From assembly GCF_001557875.1 (NCBI RefSeq), contig NZ_LNRF01000001.1:868001-932000 (forward strand): 64,000 bases of DNA. Reading direction: 5' to 3'. Every line of letters starts with the position of its first letter. Position 1 is the stretch's first letter. A program made the translations under genes and the position numbers. The stretch is from Vibrio splendidus (GTDB taxonomy: Bacteria > Pseudomonadota > Gammaproteobacteria > Enterobacterales > Vibrionaceae). Positions 17,760-26,925 of this stretch are shown piece by piece. Under the pieces are notes generated by a model, which was not told the DNA's origin, did not search any database, and saw only the letters and a program-made list of their open reading frames with translations.

Positions 17760-19049
17760 ATGATGAATTCAAGATTATCTAAAGTAAGTATGGCAATTGT
17801 GATGGCGGCTAGCCCAATGAGCGGCGTTGTTTATGGCGCCAACTTTGAGGGCCCTGACTCTGTTGAAAATACAATTGCAGAGCAGAAAGCACAAAAGAAA
17901 TCTTGGAGGGAGTCGTTGGCCGATGATGGCATTACATTTGGAGCAGATTATAACGCTTTGGGTTTAACCTCTAACAACGGGTCTATGGGGAACGATGTTG
18001 ATGCCTCTTCCGGGGTTGCGAGGTTTTATGGCTCTTGGAATTTGGTCGGCAAAGAGACGGGTAATACAGGCGGAATAGTATGGAAAGTCGAACATCGCCA
18101 TGCCTATTCTGATTCAGCACCCAAAAATCTAGCCTTCATTGATGATACCGACCGATTATTTAATAACGGTACTAAAGAAGGGTTAGGTTATGTAGGTATG
18201 ATTGGCTCTGCCTTTAGCGACCAAGGCTTCCGCGTCACCAATTTGCATTGGAAACAAAAGTTTAATGGAGGTAAAACCTCAGTTATCGCTGGGTGGCAGG
18301 ATGTCACCGACTATGTGGACACATACGCACTAGCGAGCCCATGGTCGGGCTTTAGCAACCTTGCATTTTCAACTGGAGCTGGAGCTATGGGGTTACCTGA
18401 TGATGGTGTATTAGCCCTTTCTGCAGGGCATATGCTGACTGACAATTACTATGTGATTGCGGGTATCGCCGACGCCAACGGAAAATCAGACGATATCTTT
18501 GATGGCTTCAATACATTATTTGACGAGAGTGACTTTTTCACCACGCTTGAGCTCGGTTGGACAGCATCGCAAGATCAAATATTCACTGATAATTTCCACA
18601 TTACAGCGTGGCACTTTGATGGTGGTACTCGTCATAGCTTGTCGGATGCGACAGGCGGAGGTGAATCTGGTAAAGGTATTAACTTCTCGTGGAGTCAGTT
18701 TGTCACACCTCAAGTAATGCCGTTTGTGAGAGGTGGTTTTTCTGATGGAGATGTTGCTCTGTATGAACGCTCATTGAGTGTCGGTGTTGGGTATTTTGGC
18801 CTAGGAAGCGAAAAGAACAACCTTGGTTTTGCGGTTAACTGGTCGGAAATAAATGAGTACGCTCTAAAAGGCATTTCGACTGGTGTGTATGGTAATGACG
18901 GTGAACAGTTTACCGCAGAACTCTACTACAACATGCAACTTAACGATTTCATCCAAGTGACACCTGATATTCAATACATTAAAGATCCAGCGTTCTCCAA
19001 TGAAAGCAGCGCTTGGGTGTTTGGTGTTCGTGCGAGAATCTTTATCTAA
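17760..19049 (+). CDS. OprB-like carbohydrate-selective porin
   Basis: A 429-residue outer-membrane protein. The signal peptide ends at VVYGA (about residue 27). It is followed by a short helical stretch and then the OprB-type opening (WRESLADDGITFGADYNALGL). Alternating beta-strand pattern and many aromatic-Gly pairs continue to the C-terminus FGVRARIFI, as expected for a 16-strand barrel. OprB porins pass sugars into the periplasm; specificity here is unknown. The gene seems monocistronic, with a bidirectional terminator after it. Confidence 0.82.
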   Translation: MMNSRLSKVSMAIVMAASPMSGVVYGANFEGPDSVENTIAEQKAQKKSWRESLADDGITFGADYNALGLTSNNGSMGNDVDASSGVARFYGSWNLVGKETGNTGGIVWKVEHRHAYSDSAPKNLAFIDDTDRLFNNGTKEGLGYVGMIGSAFSDQGFRVTNLHWKQKFNGGKTSVIAGWQDVTDYVDTYALASPWSGFSNLAFSTGAGAMGLPDDGVLALSAGHMLTDNYYVIAGIADANGKSDDIFDGFNTLFDESDFFTTLELGWTASQDQIFTDNFHITAWHFDGGTRHSLSDATGGGESGKGINFSWSQFVTPQVMPFVRGGFSDGDVALYERSLSVGVGYFGLGSEKNNLGFAVNWSEINEYALKGISTGVYGNDGEQFTAELYYNMQLNDFIQVTPDIQYIKDPAFSNESSAWVFGVRARIFI

Positions 19050-19079
19050 TTCTCCTTGTTTATAATCAGATTTGGATAT

Positions 19080-19111
19080 AAAAAAGTGAGCCTAATAAGG
19101 CTCACTTTTTT
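19080..19111. terminator. Bidirectional terminator after the porin
   Basis: AAAAAGTGAGCC-TAATAA-GGCTCACTTTTTT. It serves the porin on the plus strand and could end the small gene reading from the minus strand. Confidence 0.9.
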
Positions 19112-19135
19112 GTCTTTGGTGTTTAGACATAAAGG

Positions 19136-19303
19136 CTATGCTTTCCCGGTTTTCGGGGTGTCATCGAGTGCGAAGTAGATCTTTGAAACAACAATCTCTG
19201 CGACCAAAATAGTGAATACCACGGTGAAGAACGCCACGGTACTATTCCATGGATCTGTAAAATCGACTTTGTCACCGAACAAGATATTTATGGCTTCTAA
19301 CAT
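19136..19303 (-). CDS. Small membrane protein
   Basis: A 55-residue protein with one clear transmembrane segment (STVAFFTVVFTILVAEIVVSK split at about 20-40) and a charged tail ending KTGKA. It could start nine codons earlier at a GTG (19330), giving 64 residues; neither start has a strong ribosome site. A terminator lies directly downstream on its own strand, which supports a real transcript. I do not recognise a family. Confidence 0.5.
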   Translation of the reverse strand: MLEAINILFGDKVDFTDPWNSTVAFFTVVFTILVAEIVVSKIYFALDDTPKTGKA

Positions 19304-19427
19304 CACAAATCTTGACCCGACGAGAACCACGTAACTCGACAGGTCTTAAAGTCGGCTTGGCGTATTATGGTAAGTAAGCTTTTTTAGAATGACTCAAGAT
19401 AAGACTCCAATTTAGACAGAGGCGCAT

Positions 19428-19579
19428 ATGATTATTCATTTTAGAATCCAAGATGTAGAAGAACTTTGGGGAGCCATAGATTTGGCAACGCTCTTACAGT
19501 TGGAACTGAGATCAGTATCAACCACACCGTTAACTCTCTGATTGAAATAGTTAAGTTACCAATTACACTTGAAGCATAA
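19428..19579 (+). pseudogene. Frameshifted small gene remnant
   Basis: From ATG 19428 the frame reads MIIHFRIQDVEELWGAID and then becomes unlikely, stopping at 19539. One base back, another frame continues FGNALTVGTEISINHT, then VNSLIEIVKLPITLEA, and stops at TAA 19577-19579. Joined with a -1 shift near 19481 the two make a sensible protein of about 50 residues. This suggests a decayed or miscalled small gene, or less likely a programmed shift. The family is not recognised. Confidence 0.4.
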
Positions 19580-19599
19580 GTTTGAATGGAGTCAACTTA

Positions 19600-20604
19600 A
19601 TGCTTTCACCCCAATCGCCGTATTCCTCTTCCATTGCTCTGATCTTAACTGGTTTTTTTTCATCCTCGGCCCATGCGTCGAATGAAGCGATTCAACATCG
19701 GTTAGAAAAGATATTCGCTGTTTCTATAGCGCTTACTGATAGTGATGCAGTCTCAATTGGTTTTGTGGATTTCGACCCCAACTCGTTTATTAACTTGAAC
19801 GACAGTGGTTTTGGCTCCGATAAAACTATCGACACTCGAAGCCAAGTCAGTGTCGGCTCTATCCCTTATTCTTCCGTGATTAAAACCGATGATCCTGACC
19901 TAGATTTGATTTGGTCGGTGCGAGGGTCTTATGCGCTCTCTGAGCAAGATATTGAGATTTCGTCAGACGTCACATCAGACCGCCGAATTAACCCCAATGA
20001 AGACTCAGTATTGGGCCTGTATGGCTTTTTCGGCGCTCAAAGCCATTTAAATCAACATTGGTCTATCGCGTATGGTTTGGGCACTCATTTACTCTACTAC
20101 CGCAATAAATACGAATATAAAAACAGCTACTCTCAAGCCTTTCAATCTCAGTTCGATGGATACGCGTTGAATACTTCTGCATGGGCATTGATTGGCGAGC
20201 CGTCGGTCAAACTCAAATACCTACAGAAACAAGACTGGGGAAGTTGGAATGTTTCATCAAGAGCACGTTATTTCTATGGCACTGGCTGGGGTGAAGCCAA
20301 TGATGGCGATATCGGCAACCCAGAAGGTTTGAGGTTTATCAATGAGATTGAATTCAGACAGAATGTGGCATTGGATGCTTGGTCGTTAAAGAACCCTCAA
20401 ATTCACTACAATTTTCGAAGAATAGACGTAGCAGGGGATCTCACTGATCCGCTTGATACGCACTATTACTATGAATTTGGCGCAGGATTGGTGTTCGATG
20501 TCCCTTACGATTCCTACTTCTTTGATAACTTCGGTGTTGGGATTAACTTCAACTACGGCAGTTCGCTCAGTGGTGGCAGTTTGCTCTTCTTACTCAATAA
20601 TTAG
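19600..20604 (+). CDS. Outer-membrane beta-barrel protein, autotransporter-like
   Basis: A 334-residue protein with a signal peptide (cleavage after SSAHA, about residue 26 of this start). The rest is strand-rich with alternating aromatics (YYYEFGAGLVFDVPY) and ends in LLFLLNN. It resembles the solitary autotransporter-type barrel family found in Vibrio, which lacks a passenger domain; this match is from memory and moderate. ATG 19600 follows GGAG at eight bases and is preferred to TTG 19582. No functional partner is nearby. Confidence 0.65.
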   Translation: MLSPQSPYSSSIALILTGFFSSSAHASNEAIQHRLEKIFAVSIALTDSDAVSIGFVDFDPNSFINLNDSGFGSDKTIDTRSQVSVGSIPYSSVIKTDDPDLDLIWSVRGSYALSEQDIEISSDVTSDRRINPNEDSVLGLYGFFGAQSHLNQHWSIAYGLGTHLLYYRNKYEYKNSYSQAFQSQFDGYALNTSAWALIGEPSVKLKYLQKQDWGSWNVSSRARYFYGTGWGEANDGDIGNPEGLRFINEIEFRQNVALDAWSLKNPQIHYNFRRIDVAGDLTDPLDTHYYYEFGAGLVFDVPYDSYFFDNFGVGINFNYGSSLSGGSLLFLLNN

Positions 20605-20722
20605 CATAAGTCAGTGAGCCTACTGGTTGGCATTTAATTTGAATTCATATGTGTCGTAAAATGGTAAATATCTTAATCAAAATTTAGCCATCATAGTCAT
20701 TCGCCCATCACCAGAGCAAACT

Positions 20723-21754
20723 ATGAACAAGTTAAGTTATGACCGAAAAATGCCGTTATACGTGATGTCTGCACTTGTCCTCAATATGGCATTTAGCTTG
20801 TGGTTGCTGAGTAATGCATCTACGACGGCCATGGTTTTTTCGGTGTGCGCGTTGTTTTTACTTAGCGCTCTTATTACCGCACGCCTTTATCGACATGAAA
20901 TGGCTCAAAGCAAGAGTAACTTGTCGGAAGCGATCATTGATGGTGTCGCAGGCTTTATTGTTCTCGATAGTCAATTGAGGGTCATACAAGTTAATCAACA
21001 GTTCTCTCGGGTATCGGGTTATGCCTTTGACCAAGTGGAATCTCGCCCGATTTCTGACCTCTGCTTTATGAATAACAACAGCCTAATCGCGACCATTACT
21101 CGCTCACTTAAGGAAAACCAGAGATGGAAAGGTGAGCTTAGTGGAGTTAGCAGACTTGGTGAGCACTTTACGGTCAATGCAGTTGTCGAAAAGCTAACCG
21201 AAATATTGCCGAACAACGAAAAATACGTTGTAACTTTTACCGATATTAGTCGACGTAAGGTGCTCGAACGCCGATTAAGAATACTGGTTGAAACGGACTC
21301 ACTCACAGGTTGCTGGAATCGCCGCCGCTTTGATAAAGAGTTAAGTCACTACTCAAACCTAGCGGATCGCTACGGTCATACACACTCCTGTTTAGCACTG
21401 ATCGATTTGGATCACTTTAAAGCAATTAATGATAACCATGGTCATGATCAAGGTGATGCAGCTCTTAAAGAGGTGGCCGAACTGTTGAAGAAGAATATCA
21501 GAGATACCGATATCGTGGCACGAGTTGGGGGTGAAGAATTTGCTATTTTGATGCCAGAAACCAACCTGTCAGAAGCGATTGAAGCTATGTATCGGTTAAA
21601 AGAAGTGATTGCTAAAGGCACAACACTAAACCTAACGGTAAGTAGTGGTGTGTCTGAAATACAAGCGTATGCCGAAGCGACGTATCGCAGCGCGGATAGG
21701 GCACTTTACCGTGCAAAAGGTAACGGCCGAAATAGAGTGTGTAGTTCCAGTTAG
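20723..21754 (+). CDS. Membrane diguanylate cyclase with PAS domain
   Basis: A 343-residue protein. Two hydrophobic segments (about 12-29 and 35-52) are followed by a PAS domain (about 65-170) and a GGDEF domain (about 178-340). The active-site motif is GGEEF at 269-273. An intact inhibitory I-site, RDTD, lies at 260-263, five residues before it, so product inhibition is expected. It should make c-di-GMP at the inner membrane in response to a PAS-sensed signal. It is convergent with an AraC gene. Confidence 0.92.
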   Translation: MNKLSYDRKMPLYVMSALVLNMAFSLWLLSNASTTAMVFSVCALFLLSALITARLYRHEMAQSKSNLSEAIIDGVAGFIVLDSQLRVIQVNQQFSRVSGYAFDQVESRPISDLCFMNNNSLIATITRSLKENQRWKGELSGVSRLGEHFTVNAVVEKLTEILPNNEKYVVTFTDISRRKVLERRLRILVETDSLTGCWNRRRFDKELSHYSNLADRYGHTHSCLALIDLDHFKAINDNHGHDQGDAALKEVAELLKKNIRDTDIVARVGGEEFAILMPETNLSEAIEAMYRLKEVIAKGTTLNLTVSSGVSEIQAYAEATYRSADRALYRAKGNGRNRVCSSS

Positions 21755-21799
21755 GGTTATCCGACGCCTATTGCACTTGGTTAATCGGTTAGAACTGTT

Positions 21800-22825
21800 T
21801 TACGCGGAAATTGAGCGTTGATAAATCTTAGGCGTAAGACCGGAAACTCGCTTAAATGCTCTAGAAAAGTGAGAGATATTGGTGTAACCCAATTGGCTCG
21901 AAATATAAGTCAGAGTATGGCCTTCTTCCATCAATTCACACGCAACAGAAAACATCAGGTTCTCTTTGATTTTTCGATAGGTGGTGTTTTCATTTTTGAG
22001 TTTTCGTTGAAACGTTCTCACGGAAAAATTAAGAAGCTCTGCAGCTTCTTCAAGCGAGAGGTCCTGCTCTTTCATATAGGGCTTGAGTAATTCGTAAACG
22101 CTGTCGGTAAAGCTTGTATGCCACTCAACGATAGCGGGTTTGTTACTTAAGTCTTTGGCAGTAAGGCGAATTGGGAGCTTTAAGATATCATCAGGAATCA
22201 TGACCGCCGTTGAATTATGGTCAACAAAAAGCTGACAGCGACTTGGAAGCAGTGTTTTGACGATATCAGTGTCATGTCCTTGTAAACGTACTTTGCTTGG
22301 CTGCCAAGGTGACTGAGAGAGAATCGTTATTAGTTCAATAATGTAGGTGATGGCAAATACCTCTCCCCATTGGGACATGGGTGAATTATCTGCGGGGGCA
22401 GTTCGACAAAACCAACTCTGTCCGTGTTCTTGAATGAAGTCGACTCTACTGCCGGGAGAATCATAAGAGAAAATCGTGCTGATATGCTTTAGCGAATCTC
22501 CAATGGTTTCAAATTCGGTAAATTGATGCAAGACGTATGGGATGATTCTTCGCTTAAAGGCAAGGCCAAGTATGTCCGTAAATCGAGATACGCCTAGTTG
22601 TGATGAGGTCAAATAAATCAGTCGCTTGATTGATTCTGAGGGTACAAAGTCACTTTCTGATTGAATCAGATCGGGTGGTAAGCCCGAGTCTTCAAGTAGC
22701 TTGTGTAGGTCTAATCCATAGTCAGTGAAGATTTGGACTAAGATCTTAGCATAACTTGTTTGTATTACCGGTACTTGGTAGTGACTAGAGGTCATGAGAA
22801 TACAATCCTGTATATATTGTCGCAT
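21800..22825 (-). CDS. AraC-family regulator, divergent from the HlyD/DUF2955 operon
   Basis: A 341-residue AraC protein with an arabinose-binding-like sensor domain (about 25-220) and a C-terminal HTH_18 (LSLEEAAELLNFSVRTFQRKL and LGYTNISHFSRAFKRVSGLTP). An in-frame ATG at 22795 would shorten it by ten residues, and the true start is unsure. It is transcribed away from the membrane operon beginning at 22955, across 129 bases, and is the likely regulator of that operon. Confidence 0.85.
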   Translation of the reverse strand: MRQYIQDCILMTSSHYQVPVIQTSYAKILVQIFTDYGLDLHKLLEDSGLPPDLIQSESDFVPSESIKRLIYLTSSQLGVSRFTDILGLAFKRRIIPYVLHQFTEFETIGDSLKHISTIFSYDSPGSRVDFIQEHGQSWFCRTAPADNSPMSQWGEVFAITYIIELITILSQSPWQPSKVRLQGHDTDIVKTLLPSRCQLFVDHNSTAVMIPDDILKLPIRLTAKDLSNKPAIVEWHTSFTDSVYELLKPYMKEQDLSLEEAAELLNFSVRTFQRKLKNENTTYRKIKENLMFSVACELMEEGHTLTYISSQLGYTNISHFSRAFKRVSGLTPKIYQRSISA

Positions 22826-22954
22826 TATTAGACGAGCATATCATTTGCAACGTTTTATTTACTAAATCTAACCTTATTTACTTGAGTTTTCCATTGCTAG
22901 GTTTATTTTTAAAGTATTAATTTTATTGATGTTAGTTATCTAGAAGGGAGTCCC

Positions 22955-24076
22955 ATGTCAGAAGTTGAAGGGAACAAGCAAGAAGCCAATGAAGAAGTTG
23001 TCGAACAAACAAATGGAAAAGACAAAGTAAGAAAGATAACAAATTACCTACTGTTATTTGTGGCGTTTATGTTGATCTTCAGTGTTATCTCAGATCGCAT
23101 CATCCCTATTACTGACAATGCTCGTGTAAAGGGTTATATCGTTCCTATAAAGCCTGAGGTGTCGGGTAAAGTGCTAGATATCTTAGTTCAGCCGAACCAA
23201 CTGGTTAATCAAGGCGATAAGTTAGCCATTTTGGATGAGTCTGATTACCGAATTGCCGTACAACAAGCAGAGCAAAATCTAGAAATTGCAGGCCAAAATG
23301 TGGGAGCTCAAACCGCTAGCATTGCTTCAGCTCAAGCGAAACTTACTTCAGCGATCGTTGAAAGACAAAATACTAAACTACAAGCAAAGCGAGTTTTAGA
23401 GATGGCCGACAAAGGTGTCGTTTCTAAATCAGACGCAGATAAAGCGCGAGCTGCATTAGCGACGTCTCGAGCAGCAGTTGTGAATGCGGAAGCTGACCTT
23501 GATCGTGCAAAGAAACAAATGGGTAAAGAAGGTGAAGAAAATAGCCAAGTGAAAGCGGCGTTGCTTGCTCTTGAACAAGCTCAATTGAACCTAGAGCGCA
23601 CCGTAATTACCGCACCGACACAAGGTGGAGTTTCTAACTTTAGCTTGTCTGAAGGTTTTTACGCTTCAGCAGGTCAACCGATCATGACTTTTGTCTCAAC
23701 GGAAGATATTTGGATTGAAGCTTATTATCGTGAAAATAGCCTTGGCAACGTAACGGTCGGTGATGAAGTCGAAGTGGCATTGGATTTTGCTCCAGGACAA
23801 ATTGTGAAAGGTCGAGTGAGCAGCATCGATTGGGGGGTTGATTGGGGGCAAAATGATCAAGCAGGTAAGCTTGCTCAAGCTAGCCAACAAACGGGGTGGT
23901 TACGTCAAACACAGATGCTTCCTATCACCATAGAATTTGAACGAGATGAGATGCAAGGTATGCTCCGAGTTGGTGGGCAGGCGGATGTGATTGTTTATAG
24001 TGGTGATAACTTTGTATTCAACGCAATAGGCAAAGTGTGGATTCGTTTGATTAGCGTGTTGTCTTATGTCCGATAA
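22955..24076 (+). CDS. HlyD/EmrA-type membrane fusion protein
   Basis: A 373-residue periplasmic adaptor. One N-terminal membrane anchor (about 30-48) is followed by a lipoyl-like half (VSGKVLDILVQPNQLVNQGDKLAIL), a long coiled-coil hairpin (about 95-205), the second lipoyl half and a beta-barrel domain. A good ribosome site, AAGGGAG, precedes the ATG. It overlaps the DUF2955 gene by 11 bases. HlyD proteins paired with DUF2955 proteins are presumed to export small molecules, in the manner of AaeA with AaeB. Confidence 0.88.
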   Translation: MSEVEGNKQEANEEVVEQTNGKDKVRKITNYLLLFVAFMLIFSVISDRIIPITDNARVKGYIVPIKPEVSGKVLDILVQPNQLVNQGDKLAILDESDYRIAVQQAEQNLEIAGQNVGAQTASIASAQAKLTSAIVERQNTKLQAKRVLEMADKGVVSKSDADKARAALATSRAAVVNAEADLDRAKKQMGKEGEENSQVKAALLALEQAQLNLERTVITAPTQGGVSNFSLSEGFYASAGQPIMTFVSTEDIWIEAYYRENSLGNVTVGDEVEVALDFAPGQIVKGRVSSIDWGVDWGQNDQAGKLAQASQQTGWLRQTQMLPITIEFERDEMQGMLRVGGQADVIVYSGDNFVFNAIGKVWIRLISVLSYVR

Positions 24077-25085
24077 ATCGATCCCTGACCAACAAACACA
24101 ACGACGGATTCTGCGGTATACCGTTGGGGTTACGTTAGCTGTGTTTTTGGCTGCGTGGATTAACTGGCCGCTCGCATTTGTAGCGCCAGTGTTCACCGCT
24201 AAGTTTCTAATTGATAAACCAAGCCTTCATAAGGAGACGGTCTATGAACTGCTTTTGGCGGTAGTAGTGACCATGGGGTTGGGGTTGTTGTTGTCGCGAG
24301 GAATTACCCATTATCCAGTTCCATTATTGATTTTGGTGGGGCTAGTGATGCTTTGGGGTTACTACTTATTTGTTGATCCTAAGTGGAATCTGTTCGCAAC
24401 CATATTATTAATTGCTGTACTGATGTTGCCATTTATGGCGATTGATAACCCTGGAGTTTCGGTATTATTAGCATCTGGCTTGGCCACCTCTGGTGTGGTT
24501 TCGGTGACTATTTTTGCGCTGGTTCATATCTTTTTCCCTGAACCGAAAACTGAATTCTCCGGCTTTGCGTCGGCGCCATTCAACAGAAGAGAGCGCTGGT
24601 ATGCAGCTTTCCGCGCCATGATTATCTCTTATCCTGTTGTGTGTTTTTTCTTTATATTTCAGATATCTGAAGCATTGCTAACCATGATGTTTATTGCATT
24701 ATTGTCACTAATGATTACTTCGGAAAAATCGGTCAAGTTGAGTGCATTTCTGGTGATCAGTAATGGTATTGGGGGGTTACTCGCGATAGCGGCTTTTTCA
24801 ATCCTTTCGATTGTTCCTAATATTATCTTCTACTCTTTATTCATAGGCTTGGTTGCTATTGTGATTGCCAAAAAGATCTACACGGTTCCCGAAAAAGCGC
24901 CGATTTTCGCTACTGCATTTAGTACGTTGCTAGTACTGGTCGGTAGCACATTGATGAGCTCAGGCGACATCGATAGCAACACTCTTATACGCATATTCCA
25001 ATTAGTATTAATTGGCATATATATGATTTTAGCTTCTCTATTCCTAGAAACTCGGAATTGGAAGTTCCTACAAAATCAGCCTTAA
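24066..25085 (+). CDS. DUF2955 inner-membrane protein, FUSC-like transporter
   Basis: A 339-residue polytopic protein with about ten hydrophobic segments in two sets separated by a charged cytoplasmic stretch (about 165-185). It matches the DUF2955 family, whose members are encoded with HlyD adaptors and resemble aromatic-acid exporters. Together with the preceding adaptor it probably forms an efflux pump. The substrate is unknown. Confidence 0.8.
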   Translation: MSDKSIPDQQTQRRILRYTVGVTLAVFLAAWINWPLAFVAPVFTAKFLIDKPSLHKETVYELLLAVVVTMGLGLLLSRGITHYPVPLLILVGLVMLWGYYLFVDPKWNLFATILLIAVLMLPFMAIDNPGVSVLLASGLATSGVVSVTIFALVHIFFPEPKTEFSGFASAPFNRRERWYAAFRAMIISYPVVCFFFIFQISEALLTMMFIALLSLMITSEKSVKLSAFLVISNGIGGLLAIAAFSILSIVPNIIFYSLFIGLVAIVIAKKIYTVPEKAPIFATAFSTLLVLVGSTLMSSGDIDSNTLIRIFQLVLIGIYMILASLFLETRNWKFLQNQP

Positions 25086-25107
25086 TTCTGTCTAACAAGG
25101 ACGTCTC

Positions 25108-26187
25108 ATGAAGTTAACCGATGATTTTTCAAAACAGGCGATAGACGCTGCCATCAAAATCGCAGCGATTGCCATGCTCGTGTATTGGTGTTTTTCGATT
25201 TTGCGCCCATTCATTCTTTTGGTGGTGTGGGGGGCGATCATTGCGACTGCGCTGTACCCAGTTGCTGTGGCGATTTCAAATAAAACTGGGATGTCGAAAG
25301 GTAAAGCCAGTGCATTGCTGAGCTTTATTGGTGTGATTCTTCTATTTATTCCTTTGGCTGCGCTTTCTTCTGGTATCTACACTAGCGCGACTGACCTGAT
25401 GACAGGCCTTCAAGATGGCACATTGTCATTGCCTAAACCGAAAGAGTCCTTACAAGATATTCCATTCATAGGTGAGAAGGTTTATTCAACCTTGGTTGCC
25501 GCCTCCAACAATATTGAAGGCACTTTCATAAAGTATGCGGACGAACTTAAACAGTTTGCGACGAAAGCGGCTTCAGTTCTTGGCTCACTAGGTGGTGGCT
25601 TTATTCAGTTCATTATCTCTACCATCATTGCTGGTGCATTCATGAGCAATGCCGATAAATGTCAAACGGGTGTGACTCACTTAGTGGCGCGTTTAACGGA
25701 TAGCAAAGGTGAAGAATTGGTTCAGCTATCTAAATCTACTGTACGAAGTGTTGTGCAAGGTGTCATTGGTGTTGCTGTGATTCAATCCATGATGTCGGCA
25801 ATAGGGTTGGTGATTGCAGGCGTTCCTGCTGCTGCGTTTTGGGCGTTAGCTGTGCTGCTCATTGCAATAATCCAACTGCCACCGATTCTTGCTCTATTAC
25901 CTGCGATTATCTACATGTTCAGCGTTGAATCGACACTGGCGGCGAGCTTGTTCTTAGTGTGGTGTATTTTAGTCAGTGGTAGTGATGCTATCTTGAAGCC
26001 AGTACTGTTGAGCCGTGGCTCTCATATTCCAATGTTGGTTATTTTGCTTGGCGCGTTGGGTGGAATGGCGATGTCAGGAATCGTCGGCCTGTTTGTTGGT
26101 GCTGTGATACTGAGTTTGACTTACGAATTGATGATGGCGTGGCTTGGCCTTGAAGAGACAAAGCAAGAAGAGCATGAGGAGAAATAA
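25108..26187 (+). CDS. AI-2E family transporter (PerM/YdiK-like)
   Basis: A 359-residue membrane protein of the AI-2E exporter family. It has hydrophobic pairs near the N-terminus, a soluble loop (about 100-160), then a cluster of segments including AAFWALAVLLIAIIQLPPILALLPAIIYMF (split segments at about 245-280) and the GSHIPMLVILLGALGG motif typical of this family. Members have been linked to autoinducer-2 export and to sodium/proton exchange, so the name is not proof of substrate. Ribosome site AAGGACG. The stop codon abuts the next ATG. Confidence 0.85.
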   Translation: MKLTDDFSKQAIDAAIKIAAIAMLVYWCFSILRPFILLVVWGAIIATALYPVAVAISNKTGMSKGKASALLSFIGVILLFIPLAALSSGIYTSATDLMTGLQDGTLSLPKPKESLQDIPFIGEKVYSTLVAASNNIEGTFIKYADELKQFATKAASVLGSLGGGFIQFIISTIIAGAFMSNADKCQTGVTHLVARLTDSKGEELVQLSKSTVRSVVQGVIGVAVIQSMMSAIGLVIAGVPAAAFWALAVLLIAIIQLPPILALLPAIIYMFSVESTLAASLFLVWCILVSGSDAILKPVLLSRGSHIPMLVILLGALGGMAMSGIVGLFVGAVILSLTYELMMAWLGLEETKQEEHEEK

Positions 26188-26847
26188 ATGAAGCCAGTCT
26201 CTAAAGACGACAACTTCTACTTCTTGTTTTATGCACTGTTAGTGTTGTTTTTTGGTTGTGCGGTGATGCAGCAGTTTTATCCGCAAGGTCAGAAAACAAT
26301 ACTATTTCTCATCATCATTACTCTGGCGAGTTCAATCGTTGGTATTCATAAAGAGCGAGCTTTGTATCGCTCCTGGTATGGAATGTTACTGATTACGGCA
26401 TCGGTGTCTGGCGTGTTCTCATTCTTAGAGGGTTATAACCTTTCGATAGTGACGTTATCGGCGTTAGCTGTGTTCATGTTCTCACACATTTACTCGGCGT
26501 TAAAACAGGTGATGAAAGCAAAAACGGTAACACCCAATCACATTATCGGATCGATCTGTATTTACTTGTTGTTGGGGTTTGCGTGGTCGATTATCTATTT
26601 GTTGATTTTGGAAATCTTTCCTAGTGCATTTTACGGTTTGGAAGAGCAAGTCTGGTTAACGAATTTGTTCAATGCGATGTACTTTAGTTTTATCACTCTG
26701 ACCACCGTTGGCTATGGAGATATCTCACCGGCTTTGCCTATTGCTCAGTTCTTTGTATTTATGGAATCTATTATCGGCAGCTTTTACTTGGCTATCATGG
26801 TGGCGAGTTTGGTGAGTGTTCGACTTGCACAGTCTCAATCCCAATAG
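26188..26847 (+). CDS. Ion channel family protein (potassium channel pore)
   Basis: A 219-residue membrane protein. Several N-terminal hydrophobic segments precede a pore module at about 130-215: an outer helix, a pore loop with the selectivity filter TTVGYGD, and an inner helix. The filter is canonical for potassium. No ligand-binding or RCK domain is present. It is translated directly after the AI-2E family gene (TAA then ATG) and closes the four-gene operon, which is unusual company for a channel. Confidence 0.88.
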   Translation: MKPVSKDDNFYFLFYALLVLFFGCAVMQQFYPQGQKTILFLIIITLASSIVGIHKERALYRSWYGMLLITASVSGVFSFLEGYNLSIVTLSALAVFMFSHIYSALKQVMKAKTVTPNHIIGSICIYLLLGFAWSIIYLLILEIFPSAFYGLEEQVWLTNLFNAMYFSFITLTTVGYGDISPALPIAQFFVFMESIIGSFYLAIMVASLVSVRLAQSQSQ

Positions 26848-26858
26848 GTCACATACAA

Positions 26859-26884
26859 ACAAGCCCGGCAATTGCCGGGCTTGT
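26859..26884. terminator. Bidirectional terminator
   Basis: ACAAGCCCGGCA-AT-TGCCGGGCTTGT between the channel gene and the convergent DUF3332 gene. Confidence 0.9.
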
Positions 26885-26925
26885 TATATTTTTACGATCT
26901 TAAAAATCTATATGGGCTATGAATC

